Shown here in pieces: positions 1-10,240 of a DNA stretch of 64,000 nt. The DNA is from Okeania sp. SIO2C9 (GTDB lineage: Bacteria; Cyanobacteriota; Cyanobacteriia; Cyanobacteriales; Microcoleaceae): assembly GCF_010672455.1 (NCBI RefSeq), contig NZ_JAAHGO010000002.1, positions 186,001 through 250,000 of the forward strand. The letters are read 5' to 3'. The notes below the pieces were generated by a model. That model saw nothing but the letters and a program-made list of their open reading frames with translations, did no database searches and was not told the DNA's origin. The position numbers and the translations under genes are program-made. The stretch's first letter is position 1; each line of letters starts with the position of its first letter.

Positions 1-3000
1 TCCCTTTAGTTTTATGGATAACAGATGAACTGTTAGCTAAACTAATTAAACTAGCACCTGATTTTAAAAGTTGGGCAGCAGCTACAATCAAATTTGAACT
101 AGCAGCTTCTGATTTAATCAATTTACTGAGACTGGAAATAGAAAATTATTGGATAAATGAATCTACTGATGAAAAACAAATAATACCATTATCAACAAAT
201 AATGCAATCTCTACTTTGTACGGACGTTGCATGCAACGTCCCTACAATTGTGATATTCAATGCAATTGTTCATATTTTCAGGGATTAGGTAAAAATAAAC
301 GTCAAGAAATTGAGTTGGCTCTCAAAGACCTCAAAAATCGTGACCAATATTTAGAACCAATTCTCAAAGCGAATATAGAATTAATTATTGGTCGAGATGA
401 CTACTACAATGAAAAGATAGATTCTGCTATTTTTCACTATCAAGAAAGCCTAAATTTATGGGAAAATGAAGTTAGAGAACAATGTTATCTATATCAAGCA
501 AAATCTTCTAGTTTGTCAATTGTTAGCAACAGATTTATTTTAAAAAAACAAGGAATAATTTTATATAATATAGCCTTATGTTACTATCTTAAATCTACTC
601 AAAGTTCTCTACTAAATTTTTCAGAACTAGAACAAGCTAAACTAAAACTTAAACAATCAAAACAGTTATTTGAAAAAGTTAATTGTTTTAGTTTAGTAGC
701 TCAAGTAATTACAACACTAGGGCAAGTTATAGAAAAGAAAAAAGCTTGGGAAGAATTAGAAGCTATTGCCATAGAAGGGCTAAAAATACATCAAGAATAT
801 GGAAATGATTTACAAGTAGCACAAGATTACGGTTTTCTTGCAGAAGTTGCTTTACAAAAATCAAATTGGGAACAAGGACTGAAGCTATCTGAAAGAGCGC
901 TTAATACTTTATTTTATGCAACGGATATAACATTACCAACAGAAAAAAATAGATACTTATGTTTACTAGCAAGGAGTCTCAAAAAACTACATCGCCAAAA
1001 AGAAGCTATTGAATATCTAGAAATAGCCGAAGTCACAGAAAAAAATGCAATTCAAAATAGTTTAAAAACTCAAAAAGTTAGAGACCCTAAAATTTATTTA
1101 GAGATTTTAACAGAATTGCGATCGCTTTATTATGACCAAGGAAAATATCTACAGGCATTTCGCCTCAAAAAAACACAGAGGCAAATTGGTCATCAATATG
1201 GACTGATAGCTTTTATTGGTGCATCTCAATTACAACCACAAAAACAAGTTTATCTCAAAGAATCACTGGATTATTATCAAAATTTACCAGAAGAAATAAC
1301 TGCTTCTAGTAGGCAAAAAGATATTAATCATCTCTTAGAAAGAATTAGTCGAGATGACTACAAATTAACTATTATTCATGGTCGTTCTGGTGTTGGTAAA
1401 AGTTCTTTAGTTAATGCTGGATTAGTGCCAGCTTTAAACAATATTAGTATTTCAGCAAGAGATACAATACCAGTAGTAGTACAAGTATATACTGAGTGGC
1501 TTGAAACATTAGCAAATTGTTTACAAAAAGCTTTATATAAAAAAGGAAAATTTCTACAGGATCAAAATCTAATAAAACCGGAAATAAATCATTCAGAAAA
1601 TGAAAAATCAACCTCTACTCTAATTTCAATAAAACCAGGTATAGAAGCAGAAGAAATTACTCCATACTTGCGTTTTATTACCGATAAATTCAAAGCTATA
1701 AAATCATCTATTTTAGAAAAATTAAGAAACAATGCAGAGAGGAATTTATTAACAGTAATAATCTTCGATCAATTTGAAGAATTTTTTTTTACTAGCAAAA
1801 CCAGTGAAGATAGAGAAGCATTCTATACATTTATGCGAGATTGTCTCAATCTGCCCTTTGTAAAAATAATTTTATCAATGAGAGAAGATTATTTACATTA
1901 TTTATTAGAATGTGACTTTATTAACTATCTAGATGCCATTAACAATAATATTTTAGATAAACAAATTCGTTACCATTTAAGAGATTTTTCTAGAGAAGAT
2001 GCTTACACTGTCATAGAATGTCTGACAAAAAGAGCTAAATTTAATTTAGAGCCAAAATTAATTGATGTAATTGTTGATAGTTTGGCAGATGAAAGAGAGA
2101 AGATTCGTCCCATCGAATTGCAAGTAGTAGGAAGTCAACTACAAGAAGAAAAACCTCCAATTAAAACCTTAGATCAATTTCAGAAAAAATTTGGCATTAA
2201 TCCACAAAAAGCCAAAGAAAAATTGATCAAAAAATTTTTGGAGCAAGTAATCGTAGATTGTGGGAAGGAAAATGAAGAAACTACTATGCAAATTTTGTTT
2301 GCATTGACTAATGATAATTTAACCAGAGCTAGTCGCACTCAAACAGAATTATTAGAAAGAATTGAACAATTTACCAAACAAAATTTACTATCTACATCTA
2401 ATAATCATTTAGATAAAACTGCCAAAAATCAACTTAATTTCACTGAGAATAAAGAAATTAATCTGCCCGAATTAATTTTAGAAATTTTAATAGACTCAGG
2501 ATTATTATTTGTCAGAAAAGAATCCCATGAAAAACACTACCAGCTAGTTCATGATTATTTAGTAAAACCAATCCGTCAAAGATTTAATTTAGAAGAGAGA
2601 TTACTCCAAGCTGAAGTTGAAATTAAGCAAGCAGAAATCGCTAAAAAACAAGCAGAAAGTGAAAAAATAATTAGTCAAACTCAACTAAATATCGCCTTAA
2701 AACGACAACTAGCAGTAGCAATTGTAGGAATTATTTCAATGTCACTGTCAACCATCGCCACACTAGGTTTTTGGCAGAGAACAATATTTCAAAAACAGGT
2801 AGCAGATGCTCAAAAATATCGAGCAGATATTAATAGCATGACTGCTGCTTCCGAAGCATTATTTTTTTCAGATTATAAATTTGATGCTCTGATAGAAAGT
2901 CTCAGAGCAGGTGAAAAATGGACAAATATCAAACAATCATTAGGTGAAAATCATCTTTCAAATGATACCGAATATCGAATTGCAGCTTCCCTACAACAAG

Positions 3001-5336
3001 CAGTTTATGGAGTCAAAGAATATAATCATTTAGAAGGACATGGTGATGTAGTTTGGAGTGTAACTTTTCAACCTGAAGGTAATTTAATTGCCTCTGCTAG
3101 TGTAGATAAAACTATTAAGTTATGGAGACGAGATGGCAAATTAGAAAAGACATTAGAAGGTCATACAGGTAGTGTGAGCAGAATTAGTTTTAGTTCCGAT
3201 GGAAAATATCTAGCTTCTGCTTCTCACGATCGCACAGTTAAAATATGGAACCTTCAGCAAACAGAAATTAAACCTTTGAACTTGAAAAGTCATAGGGATG
3301 AAGTAACAGCAGTCAGCTTCAGTCCAGATAGTAAAATATTAGCATCAGGTTCCCAAGACAAAACAATCAAAATTTGGAGCAAAACAGGAGCATTACTTAG
3401 AACAATTAAAACCAAAGCCGCTGTCAATTCCGTTAGTTTTAGCCCAGATGGGCAAGTCGTTGCAGCTGCTAATGCAAATGGCACTGTCAAATTATGGAAT
3501 CTCAGAGGCAGACTATTGGCAACTTTAAAGCATAGAAATGGCAATCAGAATTATCCAGTCTACAGTGTCAATTTTTCCCCTGATGGTCGCAGCATAGTCA
3601 CAGGAGGTGGAGACCGAACAATTAAAATTTGGCGCTTTTCTAGAAACAGAGTTATTTTAGAAAGGAAAATTGTCCGGCATAAGCAAGAAGTTCTCAGTGC
3701 TAGTTTTTCCCCTGATGGTCAAATAATAGCTTCCTCTAGTGCGGATAATACTATCAAAATTTGGAACCGAGATGGAAGTCTGTTGAAGACTTTTGCTGGT
3801 CATGGAGACAAGGTTACTCAGGTTAGTTTTAGCCCCAATGGTCAAACTTTGGCTTCAGCAAGTTATGACAAAACGATTAAATTGTGGAGTCTCAAAAACA
3901 GTTCTCTAAAGATTCTTCGAGGACACAAACACAGAGTTCTGGGTGTAAGTTTCAGTCAAGATGGTAATATTTTAGCTTCTGCATCTCAAGATAACACTAT
4001 TAAACTATGGAGTCGTACAGGTAAGTTACTCAATACTCTTAAGGGACATATAGATAGAGTCGCAAGTGTAAGTTTTAGTCCAGATGGGGAGATTCTAGCT
4101 TCTGGTAGTTATGACAATACAGTAAAATTGTGGCATCTTAATTATCCAAAGAAAATCTGGAATTCAGAATTACTTGATTATTCCAGGTATTGGCAACCAT
4201 ACAGTCAAAATAATCAGCTCCTCGATCTCAATAGCGGGAACATTAAATTATATTTAAGCCAACATGGAAAAATCACAGATAATTTTGCTGTTGAGCTTGA
4301 ATGTTTTGTGAAAGTAGGTGATGTTTGTCTAGTTCCCTTGAGCAAAATTATTTCCTTACTTCCCAAGAATTTTACCCTACTACCACAGTTCAATTTTTTG
4401 ATAAATCAATCTTTTGAAGAAGGAAACTATATTAGTTTGAGTAATATCACCCCAGGTCGTCAAGCAAGAGTTGCAACCAGACTACAATGTTGTTCAGCGG
4501 ATATCAGAAATATTTGTGTTGATTGGAATTGGAAGATAAATTATCATTCTGTTTATTCTATCTCTAAGAATATTAATCTTATAGGACATAGTGATAGTGT
4601 AATGAGTGTCAGCTTTAGTCCGAACAATCAAATTATTGCTTCTGGTAGTAAAGATAAAACAGTCAAGTTGTGGAACCGCAAAGGCAAATTACTCAAAACT
4701 TTAGTTGGTCATAAAAAATGGGTTAATAGTGTTAGTTTTAGTCCCGATGGTAAAATGCTTGCTTCTGCCAGCGATGATGGTACTGTGAAACTCTGGACTC
4801 AAGATGGTGAGTTGCTCAGAACTATTCCTGCTCACGATAATTGGGTGTTGGGAGTAAGTTTTAGTCCTGATGGTCAGGCGATAGCTACGGCTAGTTATGA
4901 TAATATGGTCAAACTCTGGAGTATAAATGGCGAGTTATTGAAAACTTTTTTAAAAGGTTCTAGTGATAGTGTAACCAGCGTTAGTTTTAGTCCTGATGGT
5001 CAGGTAATTGCTTCATCTAGTTATGACGGTAAAGTGAAATTATGGGGTCTTAATGATGGGAATTTATTGAAAACTTTGAGCGGTCATAGAGATAGTGTGA
5101 TGAGTGTTAATTTTAGTCCTGATGGTAAATTGTTAGCTTCAGGTAGCAGAGATAATACTATTATTTTGTGGAATTTGGCATTGGATGATTTGTTAGAGAA
5201 AGGTTGTAGTTGGGTGAGTGATTATTTACATACTAATCCTAATGTTTCTGATAGCGATCGTCAGCTATGCCAAGTCAAAAGTCAAAAGTCAAAAGCCTTT
5301 TCAATTCAAAAGTCAAAAGTCAAAAGTCAAAAGTAA
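1..5336 (+). CDS. nSTAND NTPase with helical-repeat region and 14 WD40 repeats, 5' end outside window
   Basis: The frame is open from base 3, and its first codons read PLVLWITDELLAKLIKLAPD, typical of the N-terminal part of large cyanobacterial WD40 ATPases. The TTG at 216 is therefore not the start; the gene begins before the window. Seen in order: a TPR-like helical region (about 300-1300), a P-loop GRSGVGKSS at 1380, a Walker B-like FDQFEEF at 1764 (nSTAND1 signature), a coiled coil then a membrane-like hydrophobic stretch near 2707-2775, and WD40 repeats from about 3027 to 5190. I count nine repeats, an insert of about 145 residues (4137-4570), then five more. STAND proteins are known as nucleotide-switched signal or defence scaffolds; the role here is not shown. 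The last 20 or so codons are a heptamer repeat (QVKSQKSK...). Confidence 0.9.
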   Translation, partial: PLVLWITDELLAKLIKLAPDFKSWAAATIKFELAASDLINLLRLEIENYWINESTDEKQIIPLSTNNAISTLYGRCMQRPYNCDIQCNCSYFQGLGKNKRQEIELALKDLKNRDQYLEPILKANIELIIGRDDYYNEKIDSAIFHYQESLNLWENEVREQCYLYQAKSSSLSIVSNRFILKKQGIILYNIALCYYLKSTQSSLLNFSELEQAKLKLKQSKQLFEKVNCFSLVAQVITTLGQVIEKKKAWEELEAIAIEGLKIHQEYGNDLQVAQDYGFLAEVALQKSNWEQGLKLSERALNTLFYATDITLPTEKNRYLCLLARSLKKLHRQKEAIEYLEIAEVTEKNAIQNSLKTQKVRDPKIYLEILTELRSLYYDQGKYLQAFRLKKTQRQIGHQYGLIAFIGASQLQPQKQVYLKESLDYYQNLPEEITASSRQKDINHLLERISRDDYKLTIIHGRSGVGKSSLVNAGLVPALNNISISARDTIPVVVQVYTEWLETLANCLQKALYKKGKFLQDQNLIKPEINHSENEKSTSTLISIKPGIEAEEITPYLRFITDKFKAIKSSILEKLRNNAERNLLTVIIFDQFEEFFFTSKTSEDREAFYTFMRDCLNLPFVKIILSMREDYLHYLLECDFINYLDAINNNILDKQIRYHLRDFSREDAYTVIECLTKRAKFNLEPKLIDVIVDSLADEREKIRPIELQVVGSQLQEEKPPIKTLDQFQKKFGINPQKAKEKLIKKFLEQVIVDCGKENEETTMQILFALTNDNLTRASRTQTELLERIEQFTKQNLLSTSNNHLDKTAKNQLNFTENKEINLPELILEILIDSGLLFVRKESHEKHYQLVHDYLVKPIRQRFNLEERLLQAEVEIKQAEIAKKQAESEKIISQTQLNIALKRQLAVAIVGIISMSLSTIATLGFWQRTIFQKQVADAQKYRADINSMTAASEALFFSDYKFDALIESLRAGEKWTNIKQSLGENHLSNDTEYRIAASLQQAVYGVKEYNHLEGHGDVVWSVTFQPEGNLIASASVDKTIKLWRRDGKLEKTLEGHTGSVSRISFSSDGKYLASASHDRTVKIWNLQQTEIKPLNLKSHRDEVTAVSFSPDSKILASGSQDKTIKIWSKTGALLRTIKTKAAVNSVSFSPDGQVVAAANANGTVKLWNLRGRLLATLKHRNGNQNYPVYSVNFSPDGRSIVTGGGDRTIKIWRFSRNRVILERKIVRHKQEVLSASFSPDGQIIASSSADNTIKIWNRDGSLLKTFAGHGDKVTQVSFSPNGQTLASASYDKTIKLWSLKNSSLKILRGHKHRVLGVSFSQDGNILASASQDNTIKLWSRTGKLLNTLKGHIDRVASVSFSPDGEILASGSYDNTVKLWHLNYPKKIWNSELLDYSRYWQPYSQNNQLLDLNSGNIKLYLSQHGKITDNFAVELECFVKVGDVCLVPLSKIISLLPKNFTLLPQFNFLINQSFEEGNYISLSNITPGRQARVATRLQCCSADIRNICVDWNWKINYHSVYSISKNINLIGHSDSVMSVSFSPNNQIIASGSKDKTVKLWNRKGKLLKTLVGHKKWVNSVSFSPDGKMLASASDDGTVKLWTQDGELLRTIPAHDNWVLGVSFSPDGQAIATASYDNMVKLWSINGELLKTFLKGSSDSVTSVSFSPDGQVIASSSYDGKVKLWGLNDGNLLKTLSGHRDSVMSVNFSPDGKLLASGSRDNTIILWNLALDDLLEKGCSWVSDYLHTNPNVSDSDRQLCQVKSQKSKAFSIQKSKVKSQK
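218..245. repeat. Palindromic element inside the WD40 gene
   Basis: A 28-bp near-perfect palindrome with core GGACGTTGCATGCAACGTCC. A second copy lies at 44967-44993. It is read in frame and adds residues LYGRCMQRPY to the nSTAND protein. Confidence 0.8.
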
Positions 5337-5560
5337 GAATTTAAAAGTAAGAATTTAAAAGTAAGAATTTAGAATTACCTAAAGCCTTTTCAATTCAAAA
5401 GTCAAAAGTCAAAAGTAAGAATTTAAAAGTAAGAATTTAAAAGTAAGAATTTAGAATTTAAAATTTAGAATTACCTGTTTTATAAATGTTTGCTACGAAT
5501 ATGCCAAGTCAAAAGTCAAAAGTAAGAATTTAAAATTTAGAAAAAAATTATCGTGGTCAA
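5271..5560. repeat. Heptamer (AAGTCAA) and 14-mer tandem repeats across the stop codon
   Basis: Runs of AAGTCAA and of TAAGAATTTAAAAG form a compound array. A block starting at GCCTTTTCAATTC recurs with an 89-bp period (5295 and 5384). The array supplies the last codons and the TAA of the WD40 gene. Confidence 0.85.
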
Positions 5561-5585
5561 TCTAAATCAAAGATTCATTCATTAA

Positions 5586-5838
5586 TTGATAATTGATAAT
5601 TGATAATGGATAATTACCTCTGGTTAAAACCGCTACGGAATTGAATATAAGGAAATATTATTTCTTTTCTCTTGGTCGATTGGATATGGCGAGGAGACCC
5701 GCTCTTGACAGAGCCGCTCCGAATAGGCGCCATCCCACCCAACGGGGAAGCTGCGAAGATCGACCGCTTTTTCCCCTTAAAACGGGGAGGCTTTAAATCA
5801 GAATCATTTAATTATTAATTATTAATTATTAATTATTC
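5586..5838. repeat. REP-2 element, copy 1
   Basis: (TTGATAA)n heptamers, then TAATTACCTCTGGTTAAAAC, a GC-richer core with GGTCGATTGGATATGG, then CCCCTTAAAACGGGGAGGC and (TTAATTA)n. The same ordered blocks recur at about ten places in the window, in both orientations. Confidence 0.75.
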
Positions 5839-6032
5839 GGTAAGTATTTATGCTTAATGCTTAACTGAGAATTTGACTCCTGATCGAGATAAATGAAGAT
5901 AATTTATATAGTATAAATACCTAAGCAACCTCAAGAATTTTATACTAATTTTCATGTTACAAATTGAAGTGCGGAATGTGGGATAAAATATTATTTTTGA
6001 CTTTTAACTTTTGACTTTTGACTTCCGTAAAA

Positions 6033-6800
6033 ATGAATGATAATAATGCCCAGATATTACCAGAGATGAATTCTCTTTGGCAGGAAACATTAAATTGGCA
6101 ACCAACAGCAGAACAACAACAACAATTTCAGCAACTTTATCAGTTGATTATTATTGGCAATAAAAAGTTAAATTTAACTAGAATTACTACCCCAGAAGAT
6201 TTTTGGGAAAAACATTTTTGGGATTCCCTCAGAGGGATTAAATTTATCTTAGAAAATCAGATAAACTCTCAAGAAGAAAAAAAGGTTATTGATATTGGAA
6301 CAGGTGCAGGTTTTCCAGGATTACCAGTTGCTATTACGTTACCTAAATATACTGTTACGTTACTAGATTCAACACGTAAAAAAATTAATTTTATTGAAAC
6401 TATTCTGGCAAATTTAGCTATTAAAAATTGTTTGACTTTAACTAACAGAGTTGAACAAATTGGTCGGATATTTCAACACAGAGAAATTTACGATTTTGCT
6501 CTTTTAAGAGCCGTTGCACCTACAATAGTTTGTGCTGAATATGCTTTACCAATGTTAAAAATAGGTGGCATGGCAATTTTATATCGGGGAAATTTTACAA
6601 CTGATGAACAGGTTAATTTACAAAAAGTTGTCAAAATTTTGGGAGGAAAAATACATACTATTGAAGAATTTAAAACTCCCTTAACTAACAGTATTCGTCA
6701 CTGTATATATTTGCAAAAAGTAAATAAAACTCCGATAAATTATCCTCGTTCAGTTGGTATACCGACTCAAAAACCTTTGAATCATCTCAATAGGGTTTGA
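6033..6800 (+). CDS. rsmG: 16S rRNA (guanine527-N7)-methyltransferase RsmG
   Basis: A SAM-dependent methyltransferase that modifies G527 of 16S rRNA in the 30S decoding region. The 255-residue product has the RsmG/GidB core: NLTRIT, then FWEKHFWDSL, then the SAM-binding loop DIGTGAGFPGLP and ALLRAVAP. The ATG at 6033 is preferred over the upstream TTG at 6018, because 6018 lies in a (CTTTTGA) heptamer run that reaches to ten bases before the ATG. No Shine-Dalgarno is obvious. The C-terminal PRSVGIPTQKPL is usual for cyanobacterial homologues. It stands alone, and a MITE-1 copy begins 15 bases after its stop. Confidence 0.95.
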   Translation: MNDNNAQILPEMNSLWQETLNWQPTAEQQQQFQQLYQLIIIGNKKLNLTRITTPEDFWEKHFWDSLRGIKFILENQINSQEEKKVIDIGTGAGFPGLPVAITLPKYTVTLLDSTRKKINFIETILANLAIKNCLTLTNRVEQIGRIFQHREIYDFALLRAVAPTIVCAEYALPMLKIGGMAILYRGNFTTDEQVNLQKVVKILGGKIHTIEEFKTPLTNSIRHCIYLQKVNKTPINYPRSVGIPTQKPLNHLNRV

Positions 6801-6814
6801 AATAATTAATAATT

Positions 6815-7056
6815 AGGGTTTGCTGAAAAAGTCTTATGGGTGAGGGTAGGAGACAGGAGACAGGAGACAGAAGACAGGAGAAATGGGAATGAGCGAGGAA
6901 GTAGGACTAAGAATTGTCCCTTTACTTTTCTGCCCAACTATGAGCCTAAAATACTAACTTTTGAGCGTTTTAGACTGAAAACTACGCACTTTTTTCGACT
7001 CAAAAAAGGCTAAAACCTTTATCTGTAAATACTTTTAGATTTAATCAGCAAGCCCT
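6815..7056. mobile_element. MITE-1 copy 1
   Basis: Begins AGGGTTTGCTGA and ends TCAGCAAGCCCT (12-bp inverted ends, one mismatch), flanked by AATT on both sides. It carries (AGGAGAC)n heptamers internally and no ORF. Confidence 0.85.
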
Positions 7057-7248
7057 AATTAATAATTAATAATTAATAATTGTTGAATATTCCCCTACTC
7101 CCATGATCAACAAAATGTAGAAAAGTTTTTGATAAATTGTATTAGTAGGAGTCAGGAGTCAGGAGTCAGAATTTACGAGAAAATCATAGCTGAGGGTGTT
7201 TCAAAAAAAAATCTGCTGATTGCTGATTGCTGACCACTGACTGCTTCT

Positions 7249-8064
7249 TTAACACTTCCGTTTTTTCCCTAAAAACAAACCAAAACCCAAGATTCCAATT
7301 GCCATAATAGTACTTGGTTCAGAAACAGTAACTGTGCTAATACTAAGATTATTAATTCCCAAAGCACGCTGTGGAATAGAACTACTAAAAACCAGTTTTG
7401 AAATCTCTGGAATATCGCTTTTTACTCCTAAAAATACTGCTGAATTATCTAGTACTAAGGAGGAAGTTCCATTAGTGGAAAAAGCTCCTAAAAGATTATT
7501 TTCTTTGTCAAAAGCTGAGATAAATGCCTCAAATTGAAGAGTATCATCAACAGCTATTTGAGTACCAGCTCCCTTGACAGGACTATCAAAATTAATAGTT
7601 ATAGGTCCGGCATTTCCTACTGCTGGAAATGTTGCAGGATTAAAACCAGTAAATAATATCAAATCACCATCGGCAAAATTAGTGGGAATACCAAATGGTG
7701 GGGATGATGTTTGAAACACAAAAGGAGGAGTTATTTGTGGGGAAGATTGGAAAGGAATTTCTACATTTATTCCTGTACCACCTGTAGATATTGCAGAAAA
7801 TGTATTTGGTAAAAATGCACTGGGGTCTGGTGAAAAAGGGTTGAAAATTTGACCTAAACTTGACCAATTAAGTTGGTCATTTTCTGCCAACATTGCACGT
7901 TCAGTAATAAAGGTTATTGCTTTGACAGGTAATGTTGAAGAAGAAAGAATTAAGAACCAAGAAGTGAGAAGGAAGAAGGGAAATTTGATGAAGAAAATTG
8001 GTGGATTTATTAAAGAACTTTGGAAAATATTATACAACTTTAAGACTTTATTTTCTGTTTTCAT
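7249..8064 (-). CDS. PEP-CTERM-sorted exported protein
   Basis: A 271-residue secreted protein of unknown function. An N-terminal hydrophobic segment (FFIKFPFFLLTSWFLILSSS) ending near LPVKA looks like a signal peptide. The C-terminus has the three parts of a PEP-CTERM sorting signal: SEPST, a hydrophobic helix (IMAIGILGFGLFLG), and basic KKRKC. In families with this tag the protein is processed by exosortase at the membrane and often becomes an extracellular or exopolysaccharide-associated protein. The middle is rich in Ser, Thr, Gly and Pro with beta-like patterns and no domain I can name. No ribosome site is visible before the ATG. No exosortase gene is in the window. Confidence 0.85.
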   Translation of the reverse strand: MKTENKVLKLYNIFQSSLINPPIFFIKFPFFLLTSWFLILSSSTLPVKAITFITERAMLAENDQLNWSSLGQIFNPFSPDPSAFLPNTFSAISTGGTGINVEIPFQSSPQITPPFVFQTSSPPFGIPTNFADGDLILFTGFNPATFPAVGNAGPITINFDSPVKGAGTQIAVDDTLQFEAFISAFDKENNLLGAFSTNGTSSLVLDNSAVFLGVKSDIPEISKLVFSSSIPQRALGINNLSISTVTVSEPSTIMAIGILGFGLFLGKKRKC

Positions 8065-8787
8065 TATTAATACTTAATTAGATCAGACATATTATGTAAG
8101 CATTTTCTGCGGAATGCTGCGTAAACAGCTATTAGCTGTCAGCTATCAGCAACAAGAATCTCTCATATAGGACAGTGTTTAAATTAAAATAGACTTTAAA
8201 GGCAAGGGAGGCAACTTTTGTAGTAAGACAATTAAATATTGCTTTTATCCTAAACTAAAAGCAATAGCTGAAGTTCGCAGTTCCTCCGGAGGAGGCTAGC
8301 TGATGGCTGAGGGCTGAATGCTTATCATATTATATCAAATCTCATTAATTAGTCATAATAAAAATGTTTTTCTCTAGACTTGTTGCAGAAGTCAGAGAAT
8401 AGGGAATGGGGAATAGAGAATCAAGAGATGAAATTGTTTATTTCATAGTCTTGAATTGATTTAATTAATACTTTTGCAAAAGGTGTTCTCTAAGCGAGAA
8501 TATTTTTTAGCGATGAATGCTGTGCAAACAAATTTCCCTTTATTCCCTACTACCTCTACCATTACTATGCACCACAACCCTTCTTCCTTCTGTCATAATT
8601 GCCATGAAAAATATCTCCCACCATAAATTTTTCTAACGAGAGATTCAACAAATTTATTGATAAAAATAAACTTTCTGATTCTTTACCAAATAATTAAAGT
8701 TTAAAGCCTCTCCTTTCAAGGAAAAACAAGAAAAATTTTTCCTTTGAGTTAATCCTATCCGTTTTCAACGAGAGGTAATAATTAATT
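8065..8787. other. Intergenic region with REP-2 remnant
   Basis: No convincing gene. 8691-8779 is a short REP-2 form (GCCTCTCCTTTCAAGGA ... TTTTCAACGAGAGGTAATA). The GGAATGCTGCGTAAACAGC and AGCTGTCAGCTATCAGC strings at 8112-8150 recur at 50970-51010. Confidence 0.6.
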
Positions 8788-9007
8788 AGGGTTTGCTGAA
8801 AAAGTCTTTTGGTGAAGGGAGGAGTCAGGAGAAATGGGAATTATAGAGGAGGTAGTCGGAAAAATTGTAAGAGTGATTTTTCTGCCATAATCATCCCAAA
8901 ATACTAGCTTTATGCAGCTCTTTCCACCAAAAAACTGACACTTTTTTAGACAAAAAAATGCTACAACTAATATCATTCAATGCTTTAATATTTAATCAGC
9001 AAGCCCT
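8788..9007. mobile_element. MITE-1 copy 2
   Basis: AGGGTTTGCTGA ... TCAGCAAGCCCT, 220 bp, with flanks AATT and AATA. It sits directly on the edge of the REP-2 remnant. Confidence 0.8.
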
Positions 9008-9170
9008 AATAATTAATTATTAATTACTAATTATTAATTATTAATTGTTGAAAATACCAATTCACTTTCAAGATGTTACAAATAGTTTCAAACCCCATAT
9101 CTGAAATAATTTCCTGAAGTTACTGTGGAATCAAAGTTTCGAGTCTATAAAATATTAAATATTGCTTTTG

Positions 9171-9198
9171 TAAGGGCGAATGGCATTCGCCCCTACGA
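9171..9198. repeat. Palindromic repeat GGGCGAATGGCATTCGCCC
   Basis: A near-perfect palindrome flanked by GTA and TAC, of the same layout as the 218 and 44967 palindromes but different in sequence. A partial copy is at 60060-60080. Confidence 0.7.
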
Positions 9199-9221
9199 CT
9201 TCCGTGAAACGGTATGAGATT

Positions 9222-9656
9222 CTAATGGCGATGACTATTTGGACAAGTTTGTAAGTCTTGACCCATCAACTCCTCACTTTTTTCCCTCTGGGTTTCATCT
9301 ACAGGTTGTAAACCAACCCAGTTATTGACAACTTCTACATCAAATCCCACTTCTCTACGATCGCCCACTTGCATTAGAGGACGACGGATAAGTAATGGGT
9401 CACTCAGCATCATTGTTAGAGCAGTTTCAGCATCTATCTGTTCGGGAACTACTTCTCCAGATTTAATTTTTGGAGCAGCTTTATTAAACCACTCTACTAC
9501 TGGGCGATCGCCAAAAAATAAACGCAAATTATCTTTTGTCCAAGCTTCTTTCAACAGGTTGTGAGTTTCTAATTGATGACCTGCTGTTTCTAGCAAAGTC
9601 TTTTGCTTGGTATTGTTCTTACAACCTGGTTTTTCATAAAAAATCACCTTTGTCAT
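9222..9656 (-). CDS. ArsC/Spx-like protein, nitrogenase-associated type
   Basis: A 144-residue thioredoxin-fold protein of the ArsC/Spx superfamily: MTKVIFYEKPGCKNNTKQK at the start, then HNLLKEAW and PLLIRRPLMQVG, the family's conserved RRP segment. Only one Cys (GCKNN) is in the active-site position. The sequence best fits the 'nitrogenase-associated' subgroup known from nitrogen fixers, which has no settled biochemical function. AGGAG lies eight bases before the ATG and supports this start. No nif genes are nearby. If the assignment holds it hints that the host fixes nitrogen, but this is only suggestive. Confidence 0.8.
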   Translation of the reverse strand: MTKVIFYEKPGCKNNTKQKTLLETAGHQLETHNLLKEAWTKDNLRLFFGDRPVVEWFNKAAPKIKSGEVVPEQIDAETALTMMLSDPLLIRRPLMQVGDRREVGFDVEVVNNWVGLQPVDETQREKSEELMGQDLQTCPNSHRH

Positions 9657-9833
9657 TGTATTATCTCCTCAGCAGTTTTTTGGTGATTTTCTTATCTTAA
9701 TCCCTACTTAAATAGCATATTGTTACCAATTATCAATAAATTTGATTGTCAAGTATGGTATAATTCAATATCTGATTTTTATTTCAGATAAAATACTTAT
9801 CAAAAAGGCAACTTTTCTATATAAATACTTAAA

Positions 9834-10240
9834 TTATCAGTTCACTAATTTTGATGTTCCAGTTATTTTGTTCTTTTTTCTTTCTTGGTTCTTAATCAAC
9901 TCACTGAAATGATTAATTCATTAATTTTGATCTTCCAGTTATCTACTTCGTTCTTCTTTTTTCCTTCTTGGTTCTTAATCAACTCACTGAAATGATTAAT
10001 TCATTAATTTTGATCTTCCAGTTATCTACTTCGTTCTTCGTTCTTCCTTCTTGGTTCTTAATCAACTCACTGAAATAATTAATCTATTAATTTTGATGTT
10101 CAAGTTATCTACTTCGTTCTTCGTTCTTCCTTCTTGGTTCTTAATCAACTCACTGAAATAATTAATCTATTAATTTTGATGTTCAAGTTATCTACTTCCT
10201 TCTTCCTTCTTAGTTCTTCCTTCTTGCTCTCCATACTTTT
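9834..10240. repeat. Five-unit, about 82-bp tandem array running into a gene start
   Basis: Units contain TTAATTTTGATNTTCNAGTTA, TCTACTTCGTTCTTC and GGTTCTTAATCAACTCACTG. The last unit overlaps the start codon and signal peptide of the solute-binding protein gene. At least one upstream unit (10098) also carries ATGTTCAAGTTATCTACTTC and could give a short peptide. Confidence 0.85.

Noticed and set aside
216-230. TTG at 216 as start of the WD40 protein
   Set aside because: The frame is open and family-like back to base 3, and the TTG falls in a palindromic repeat.
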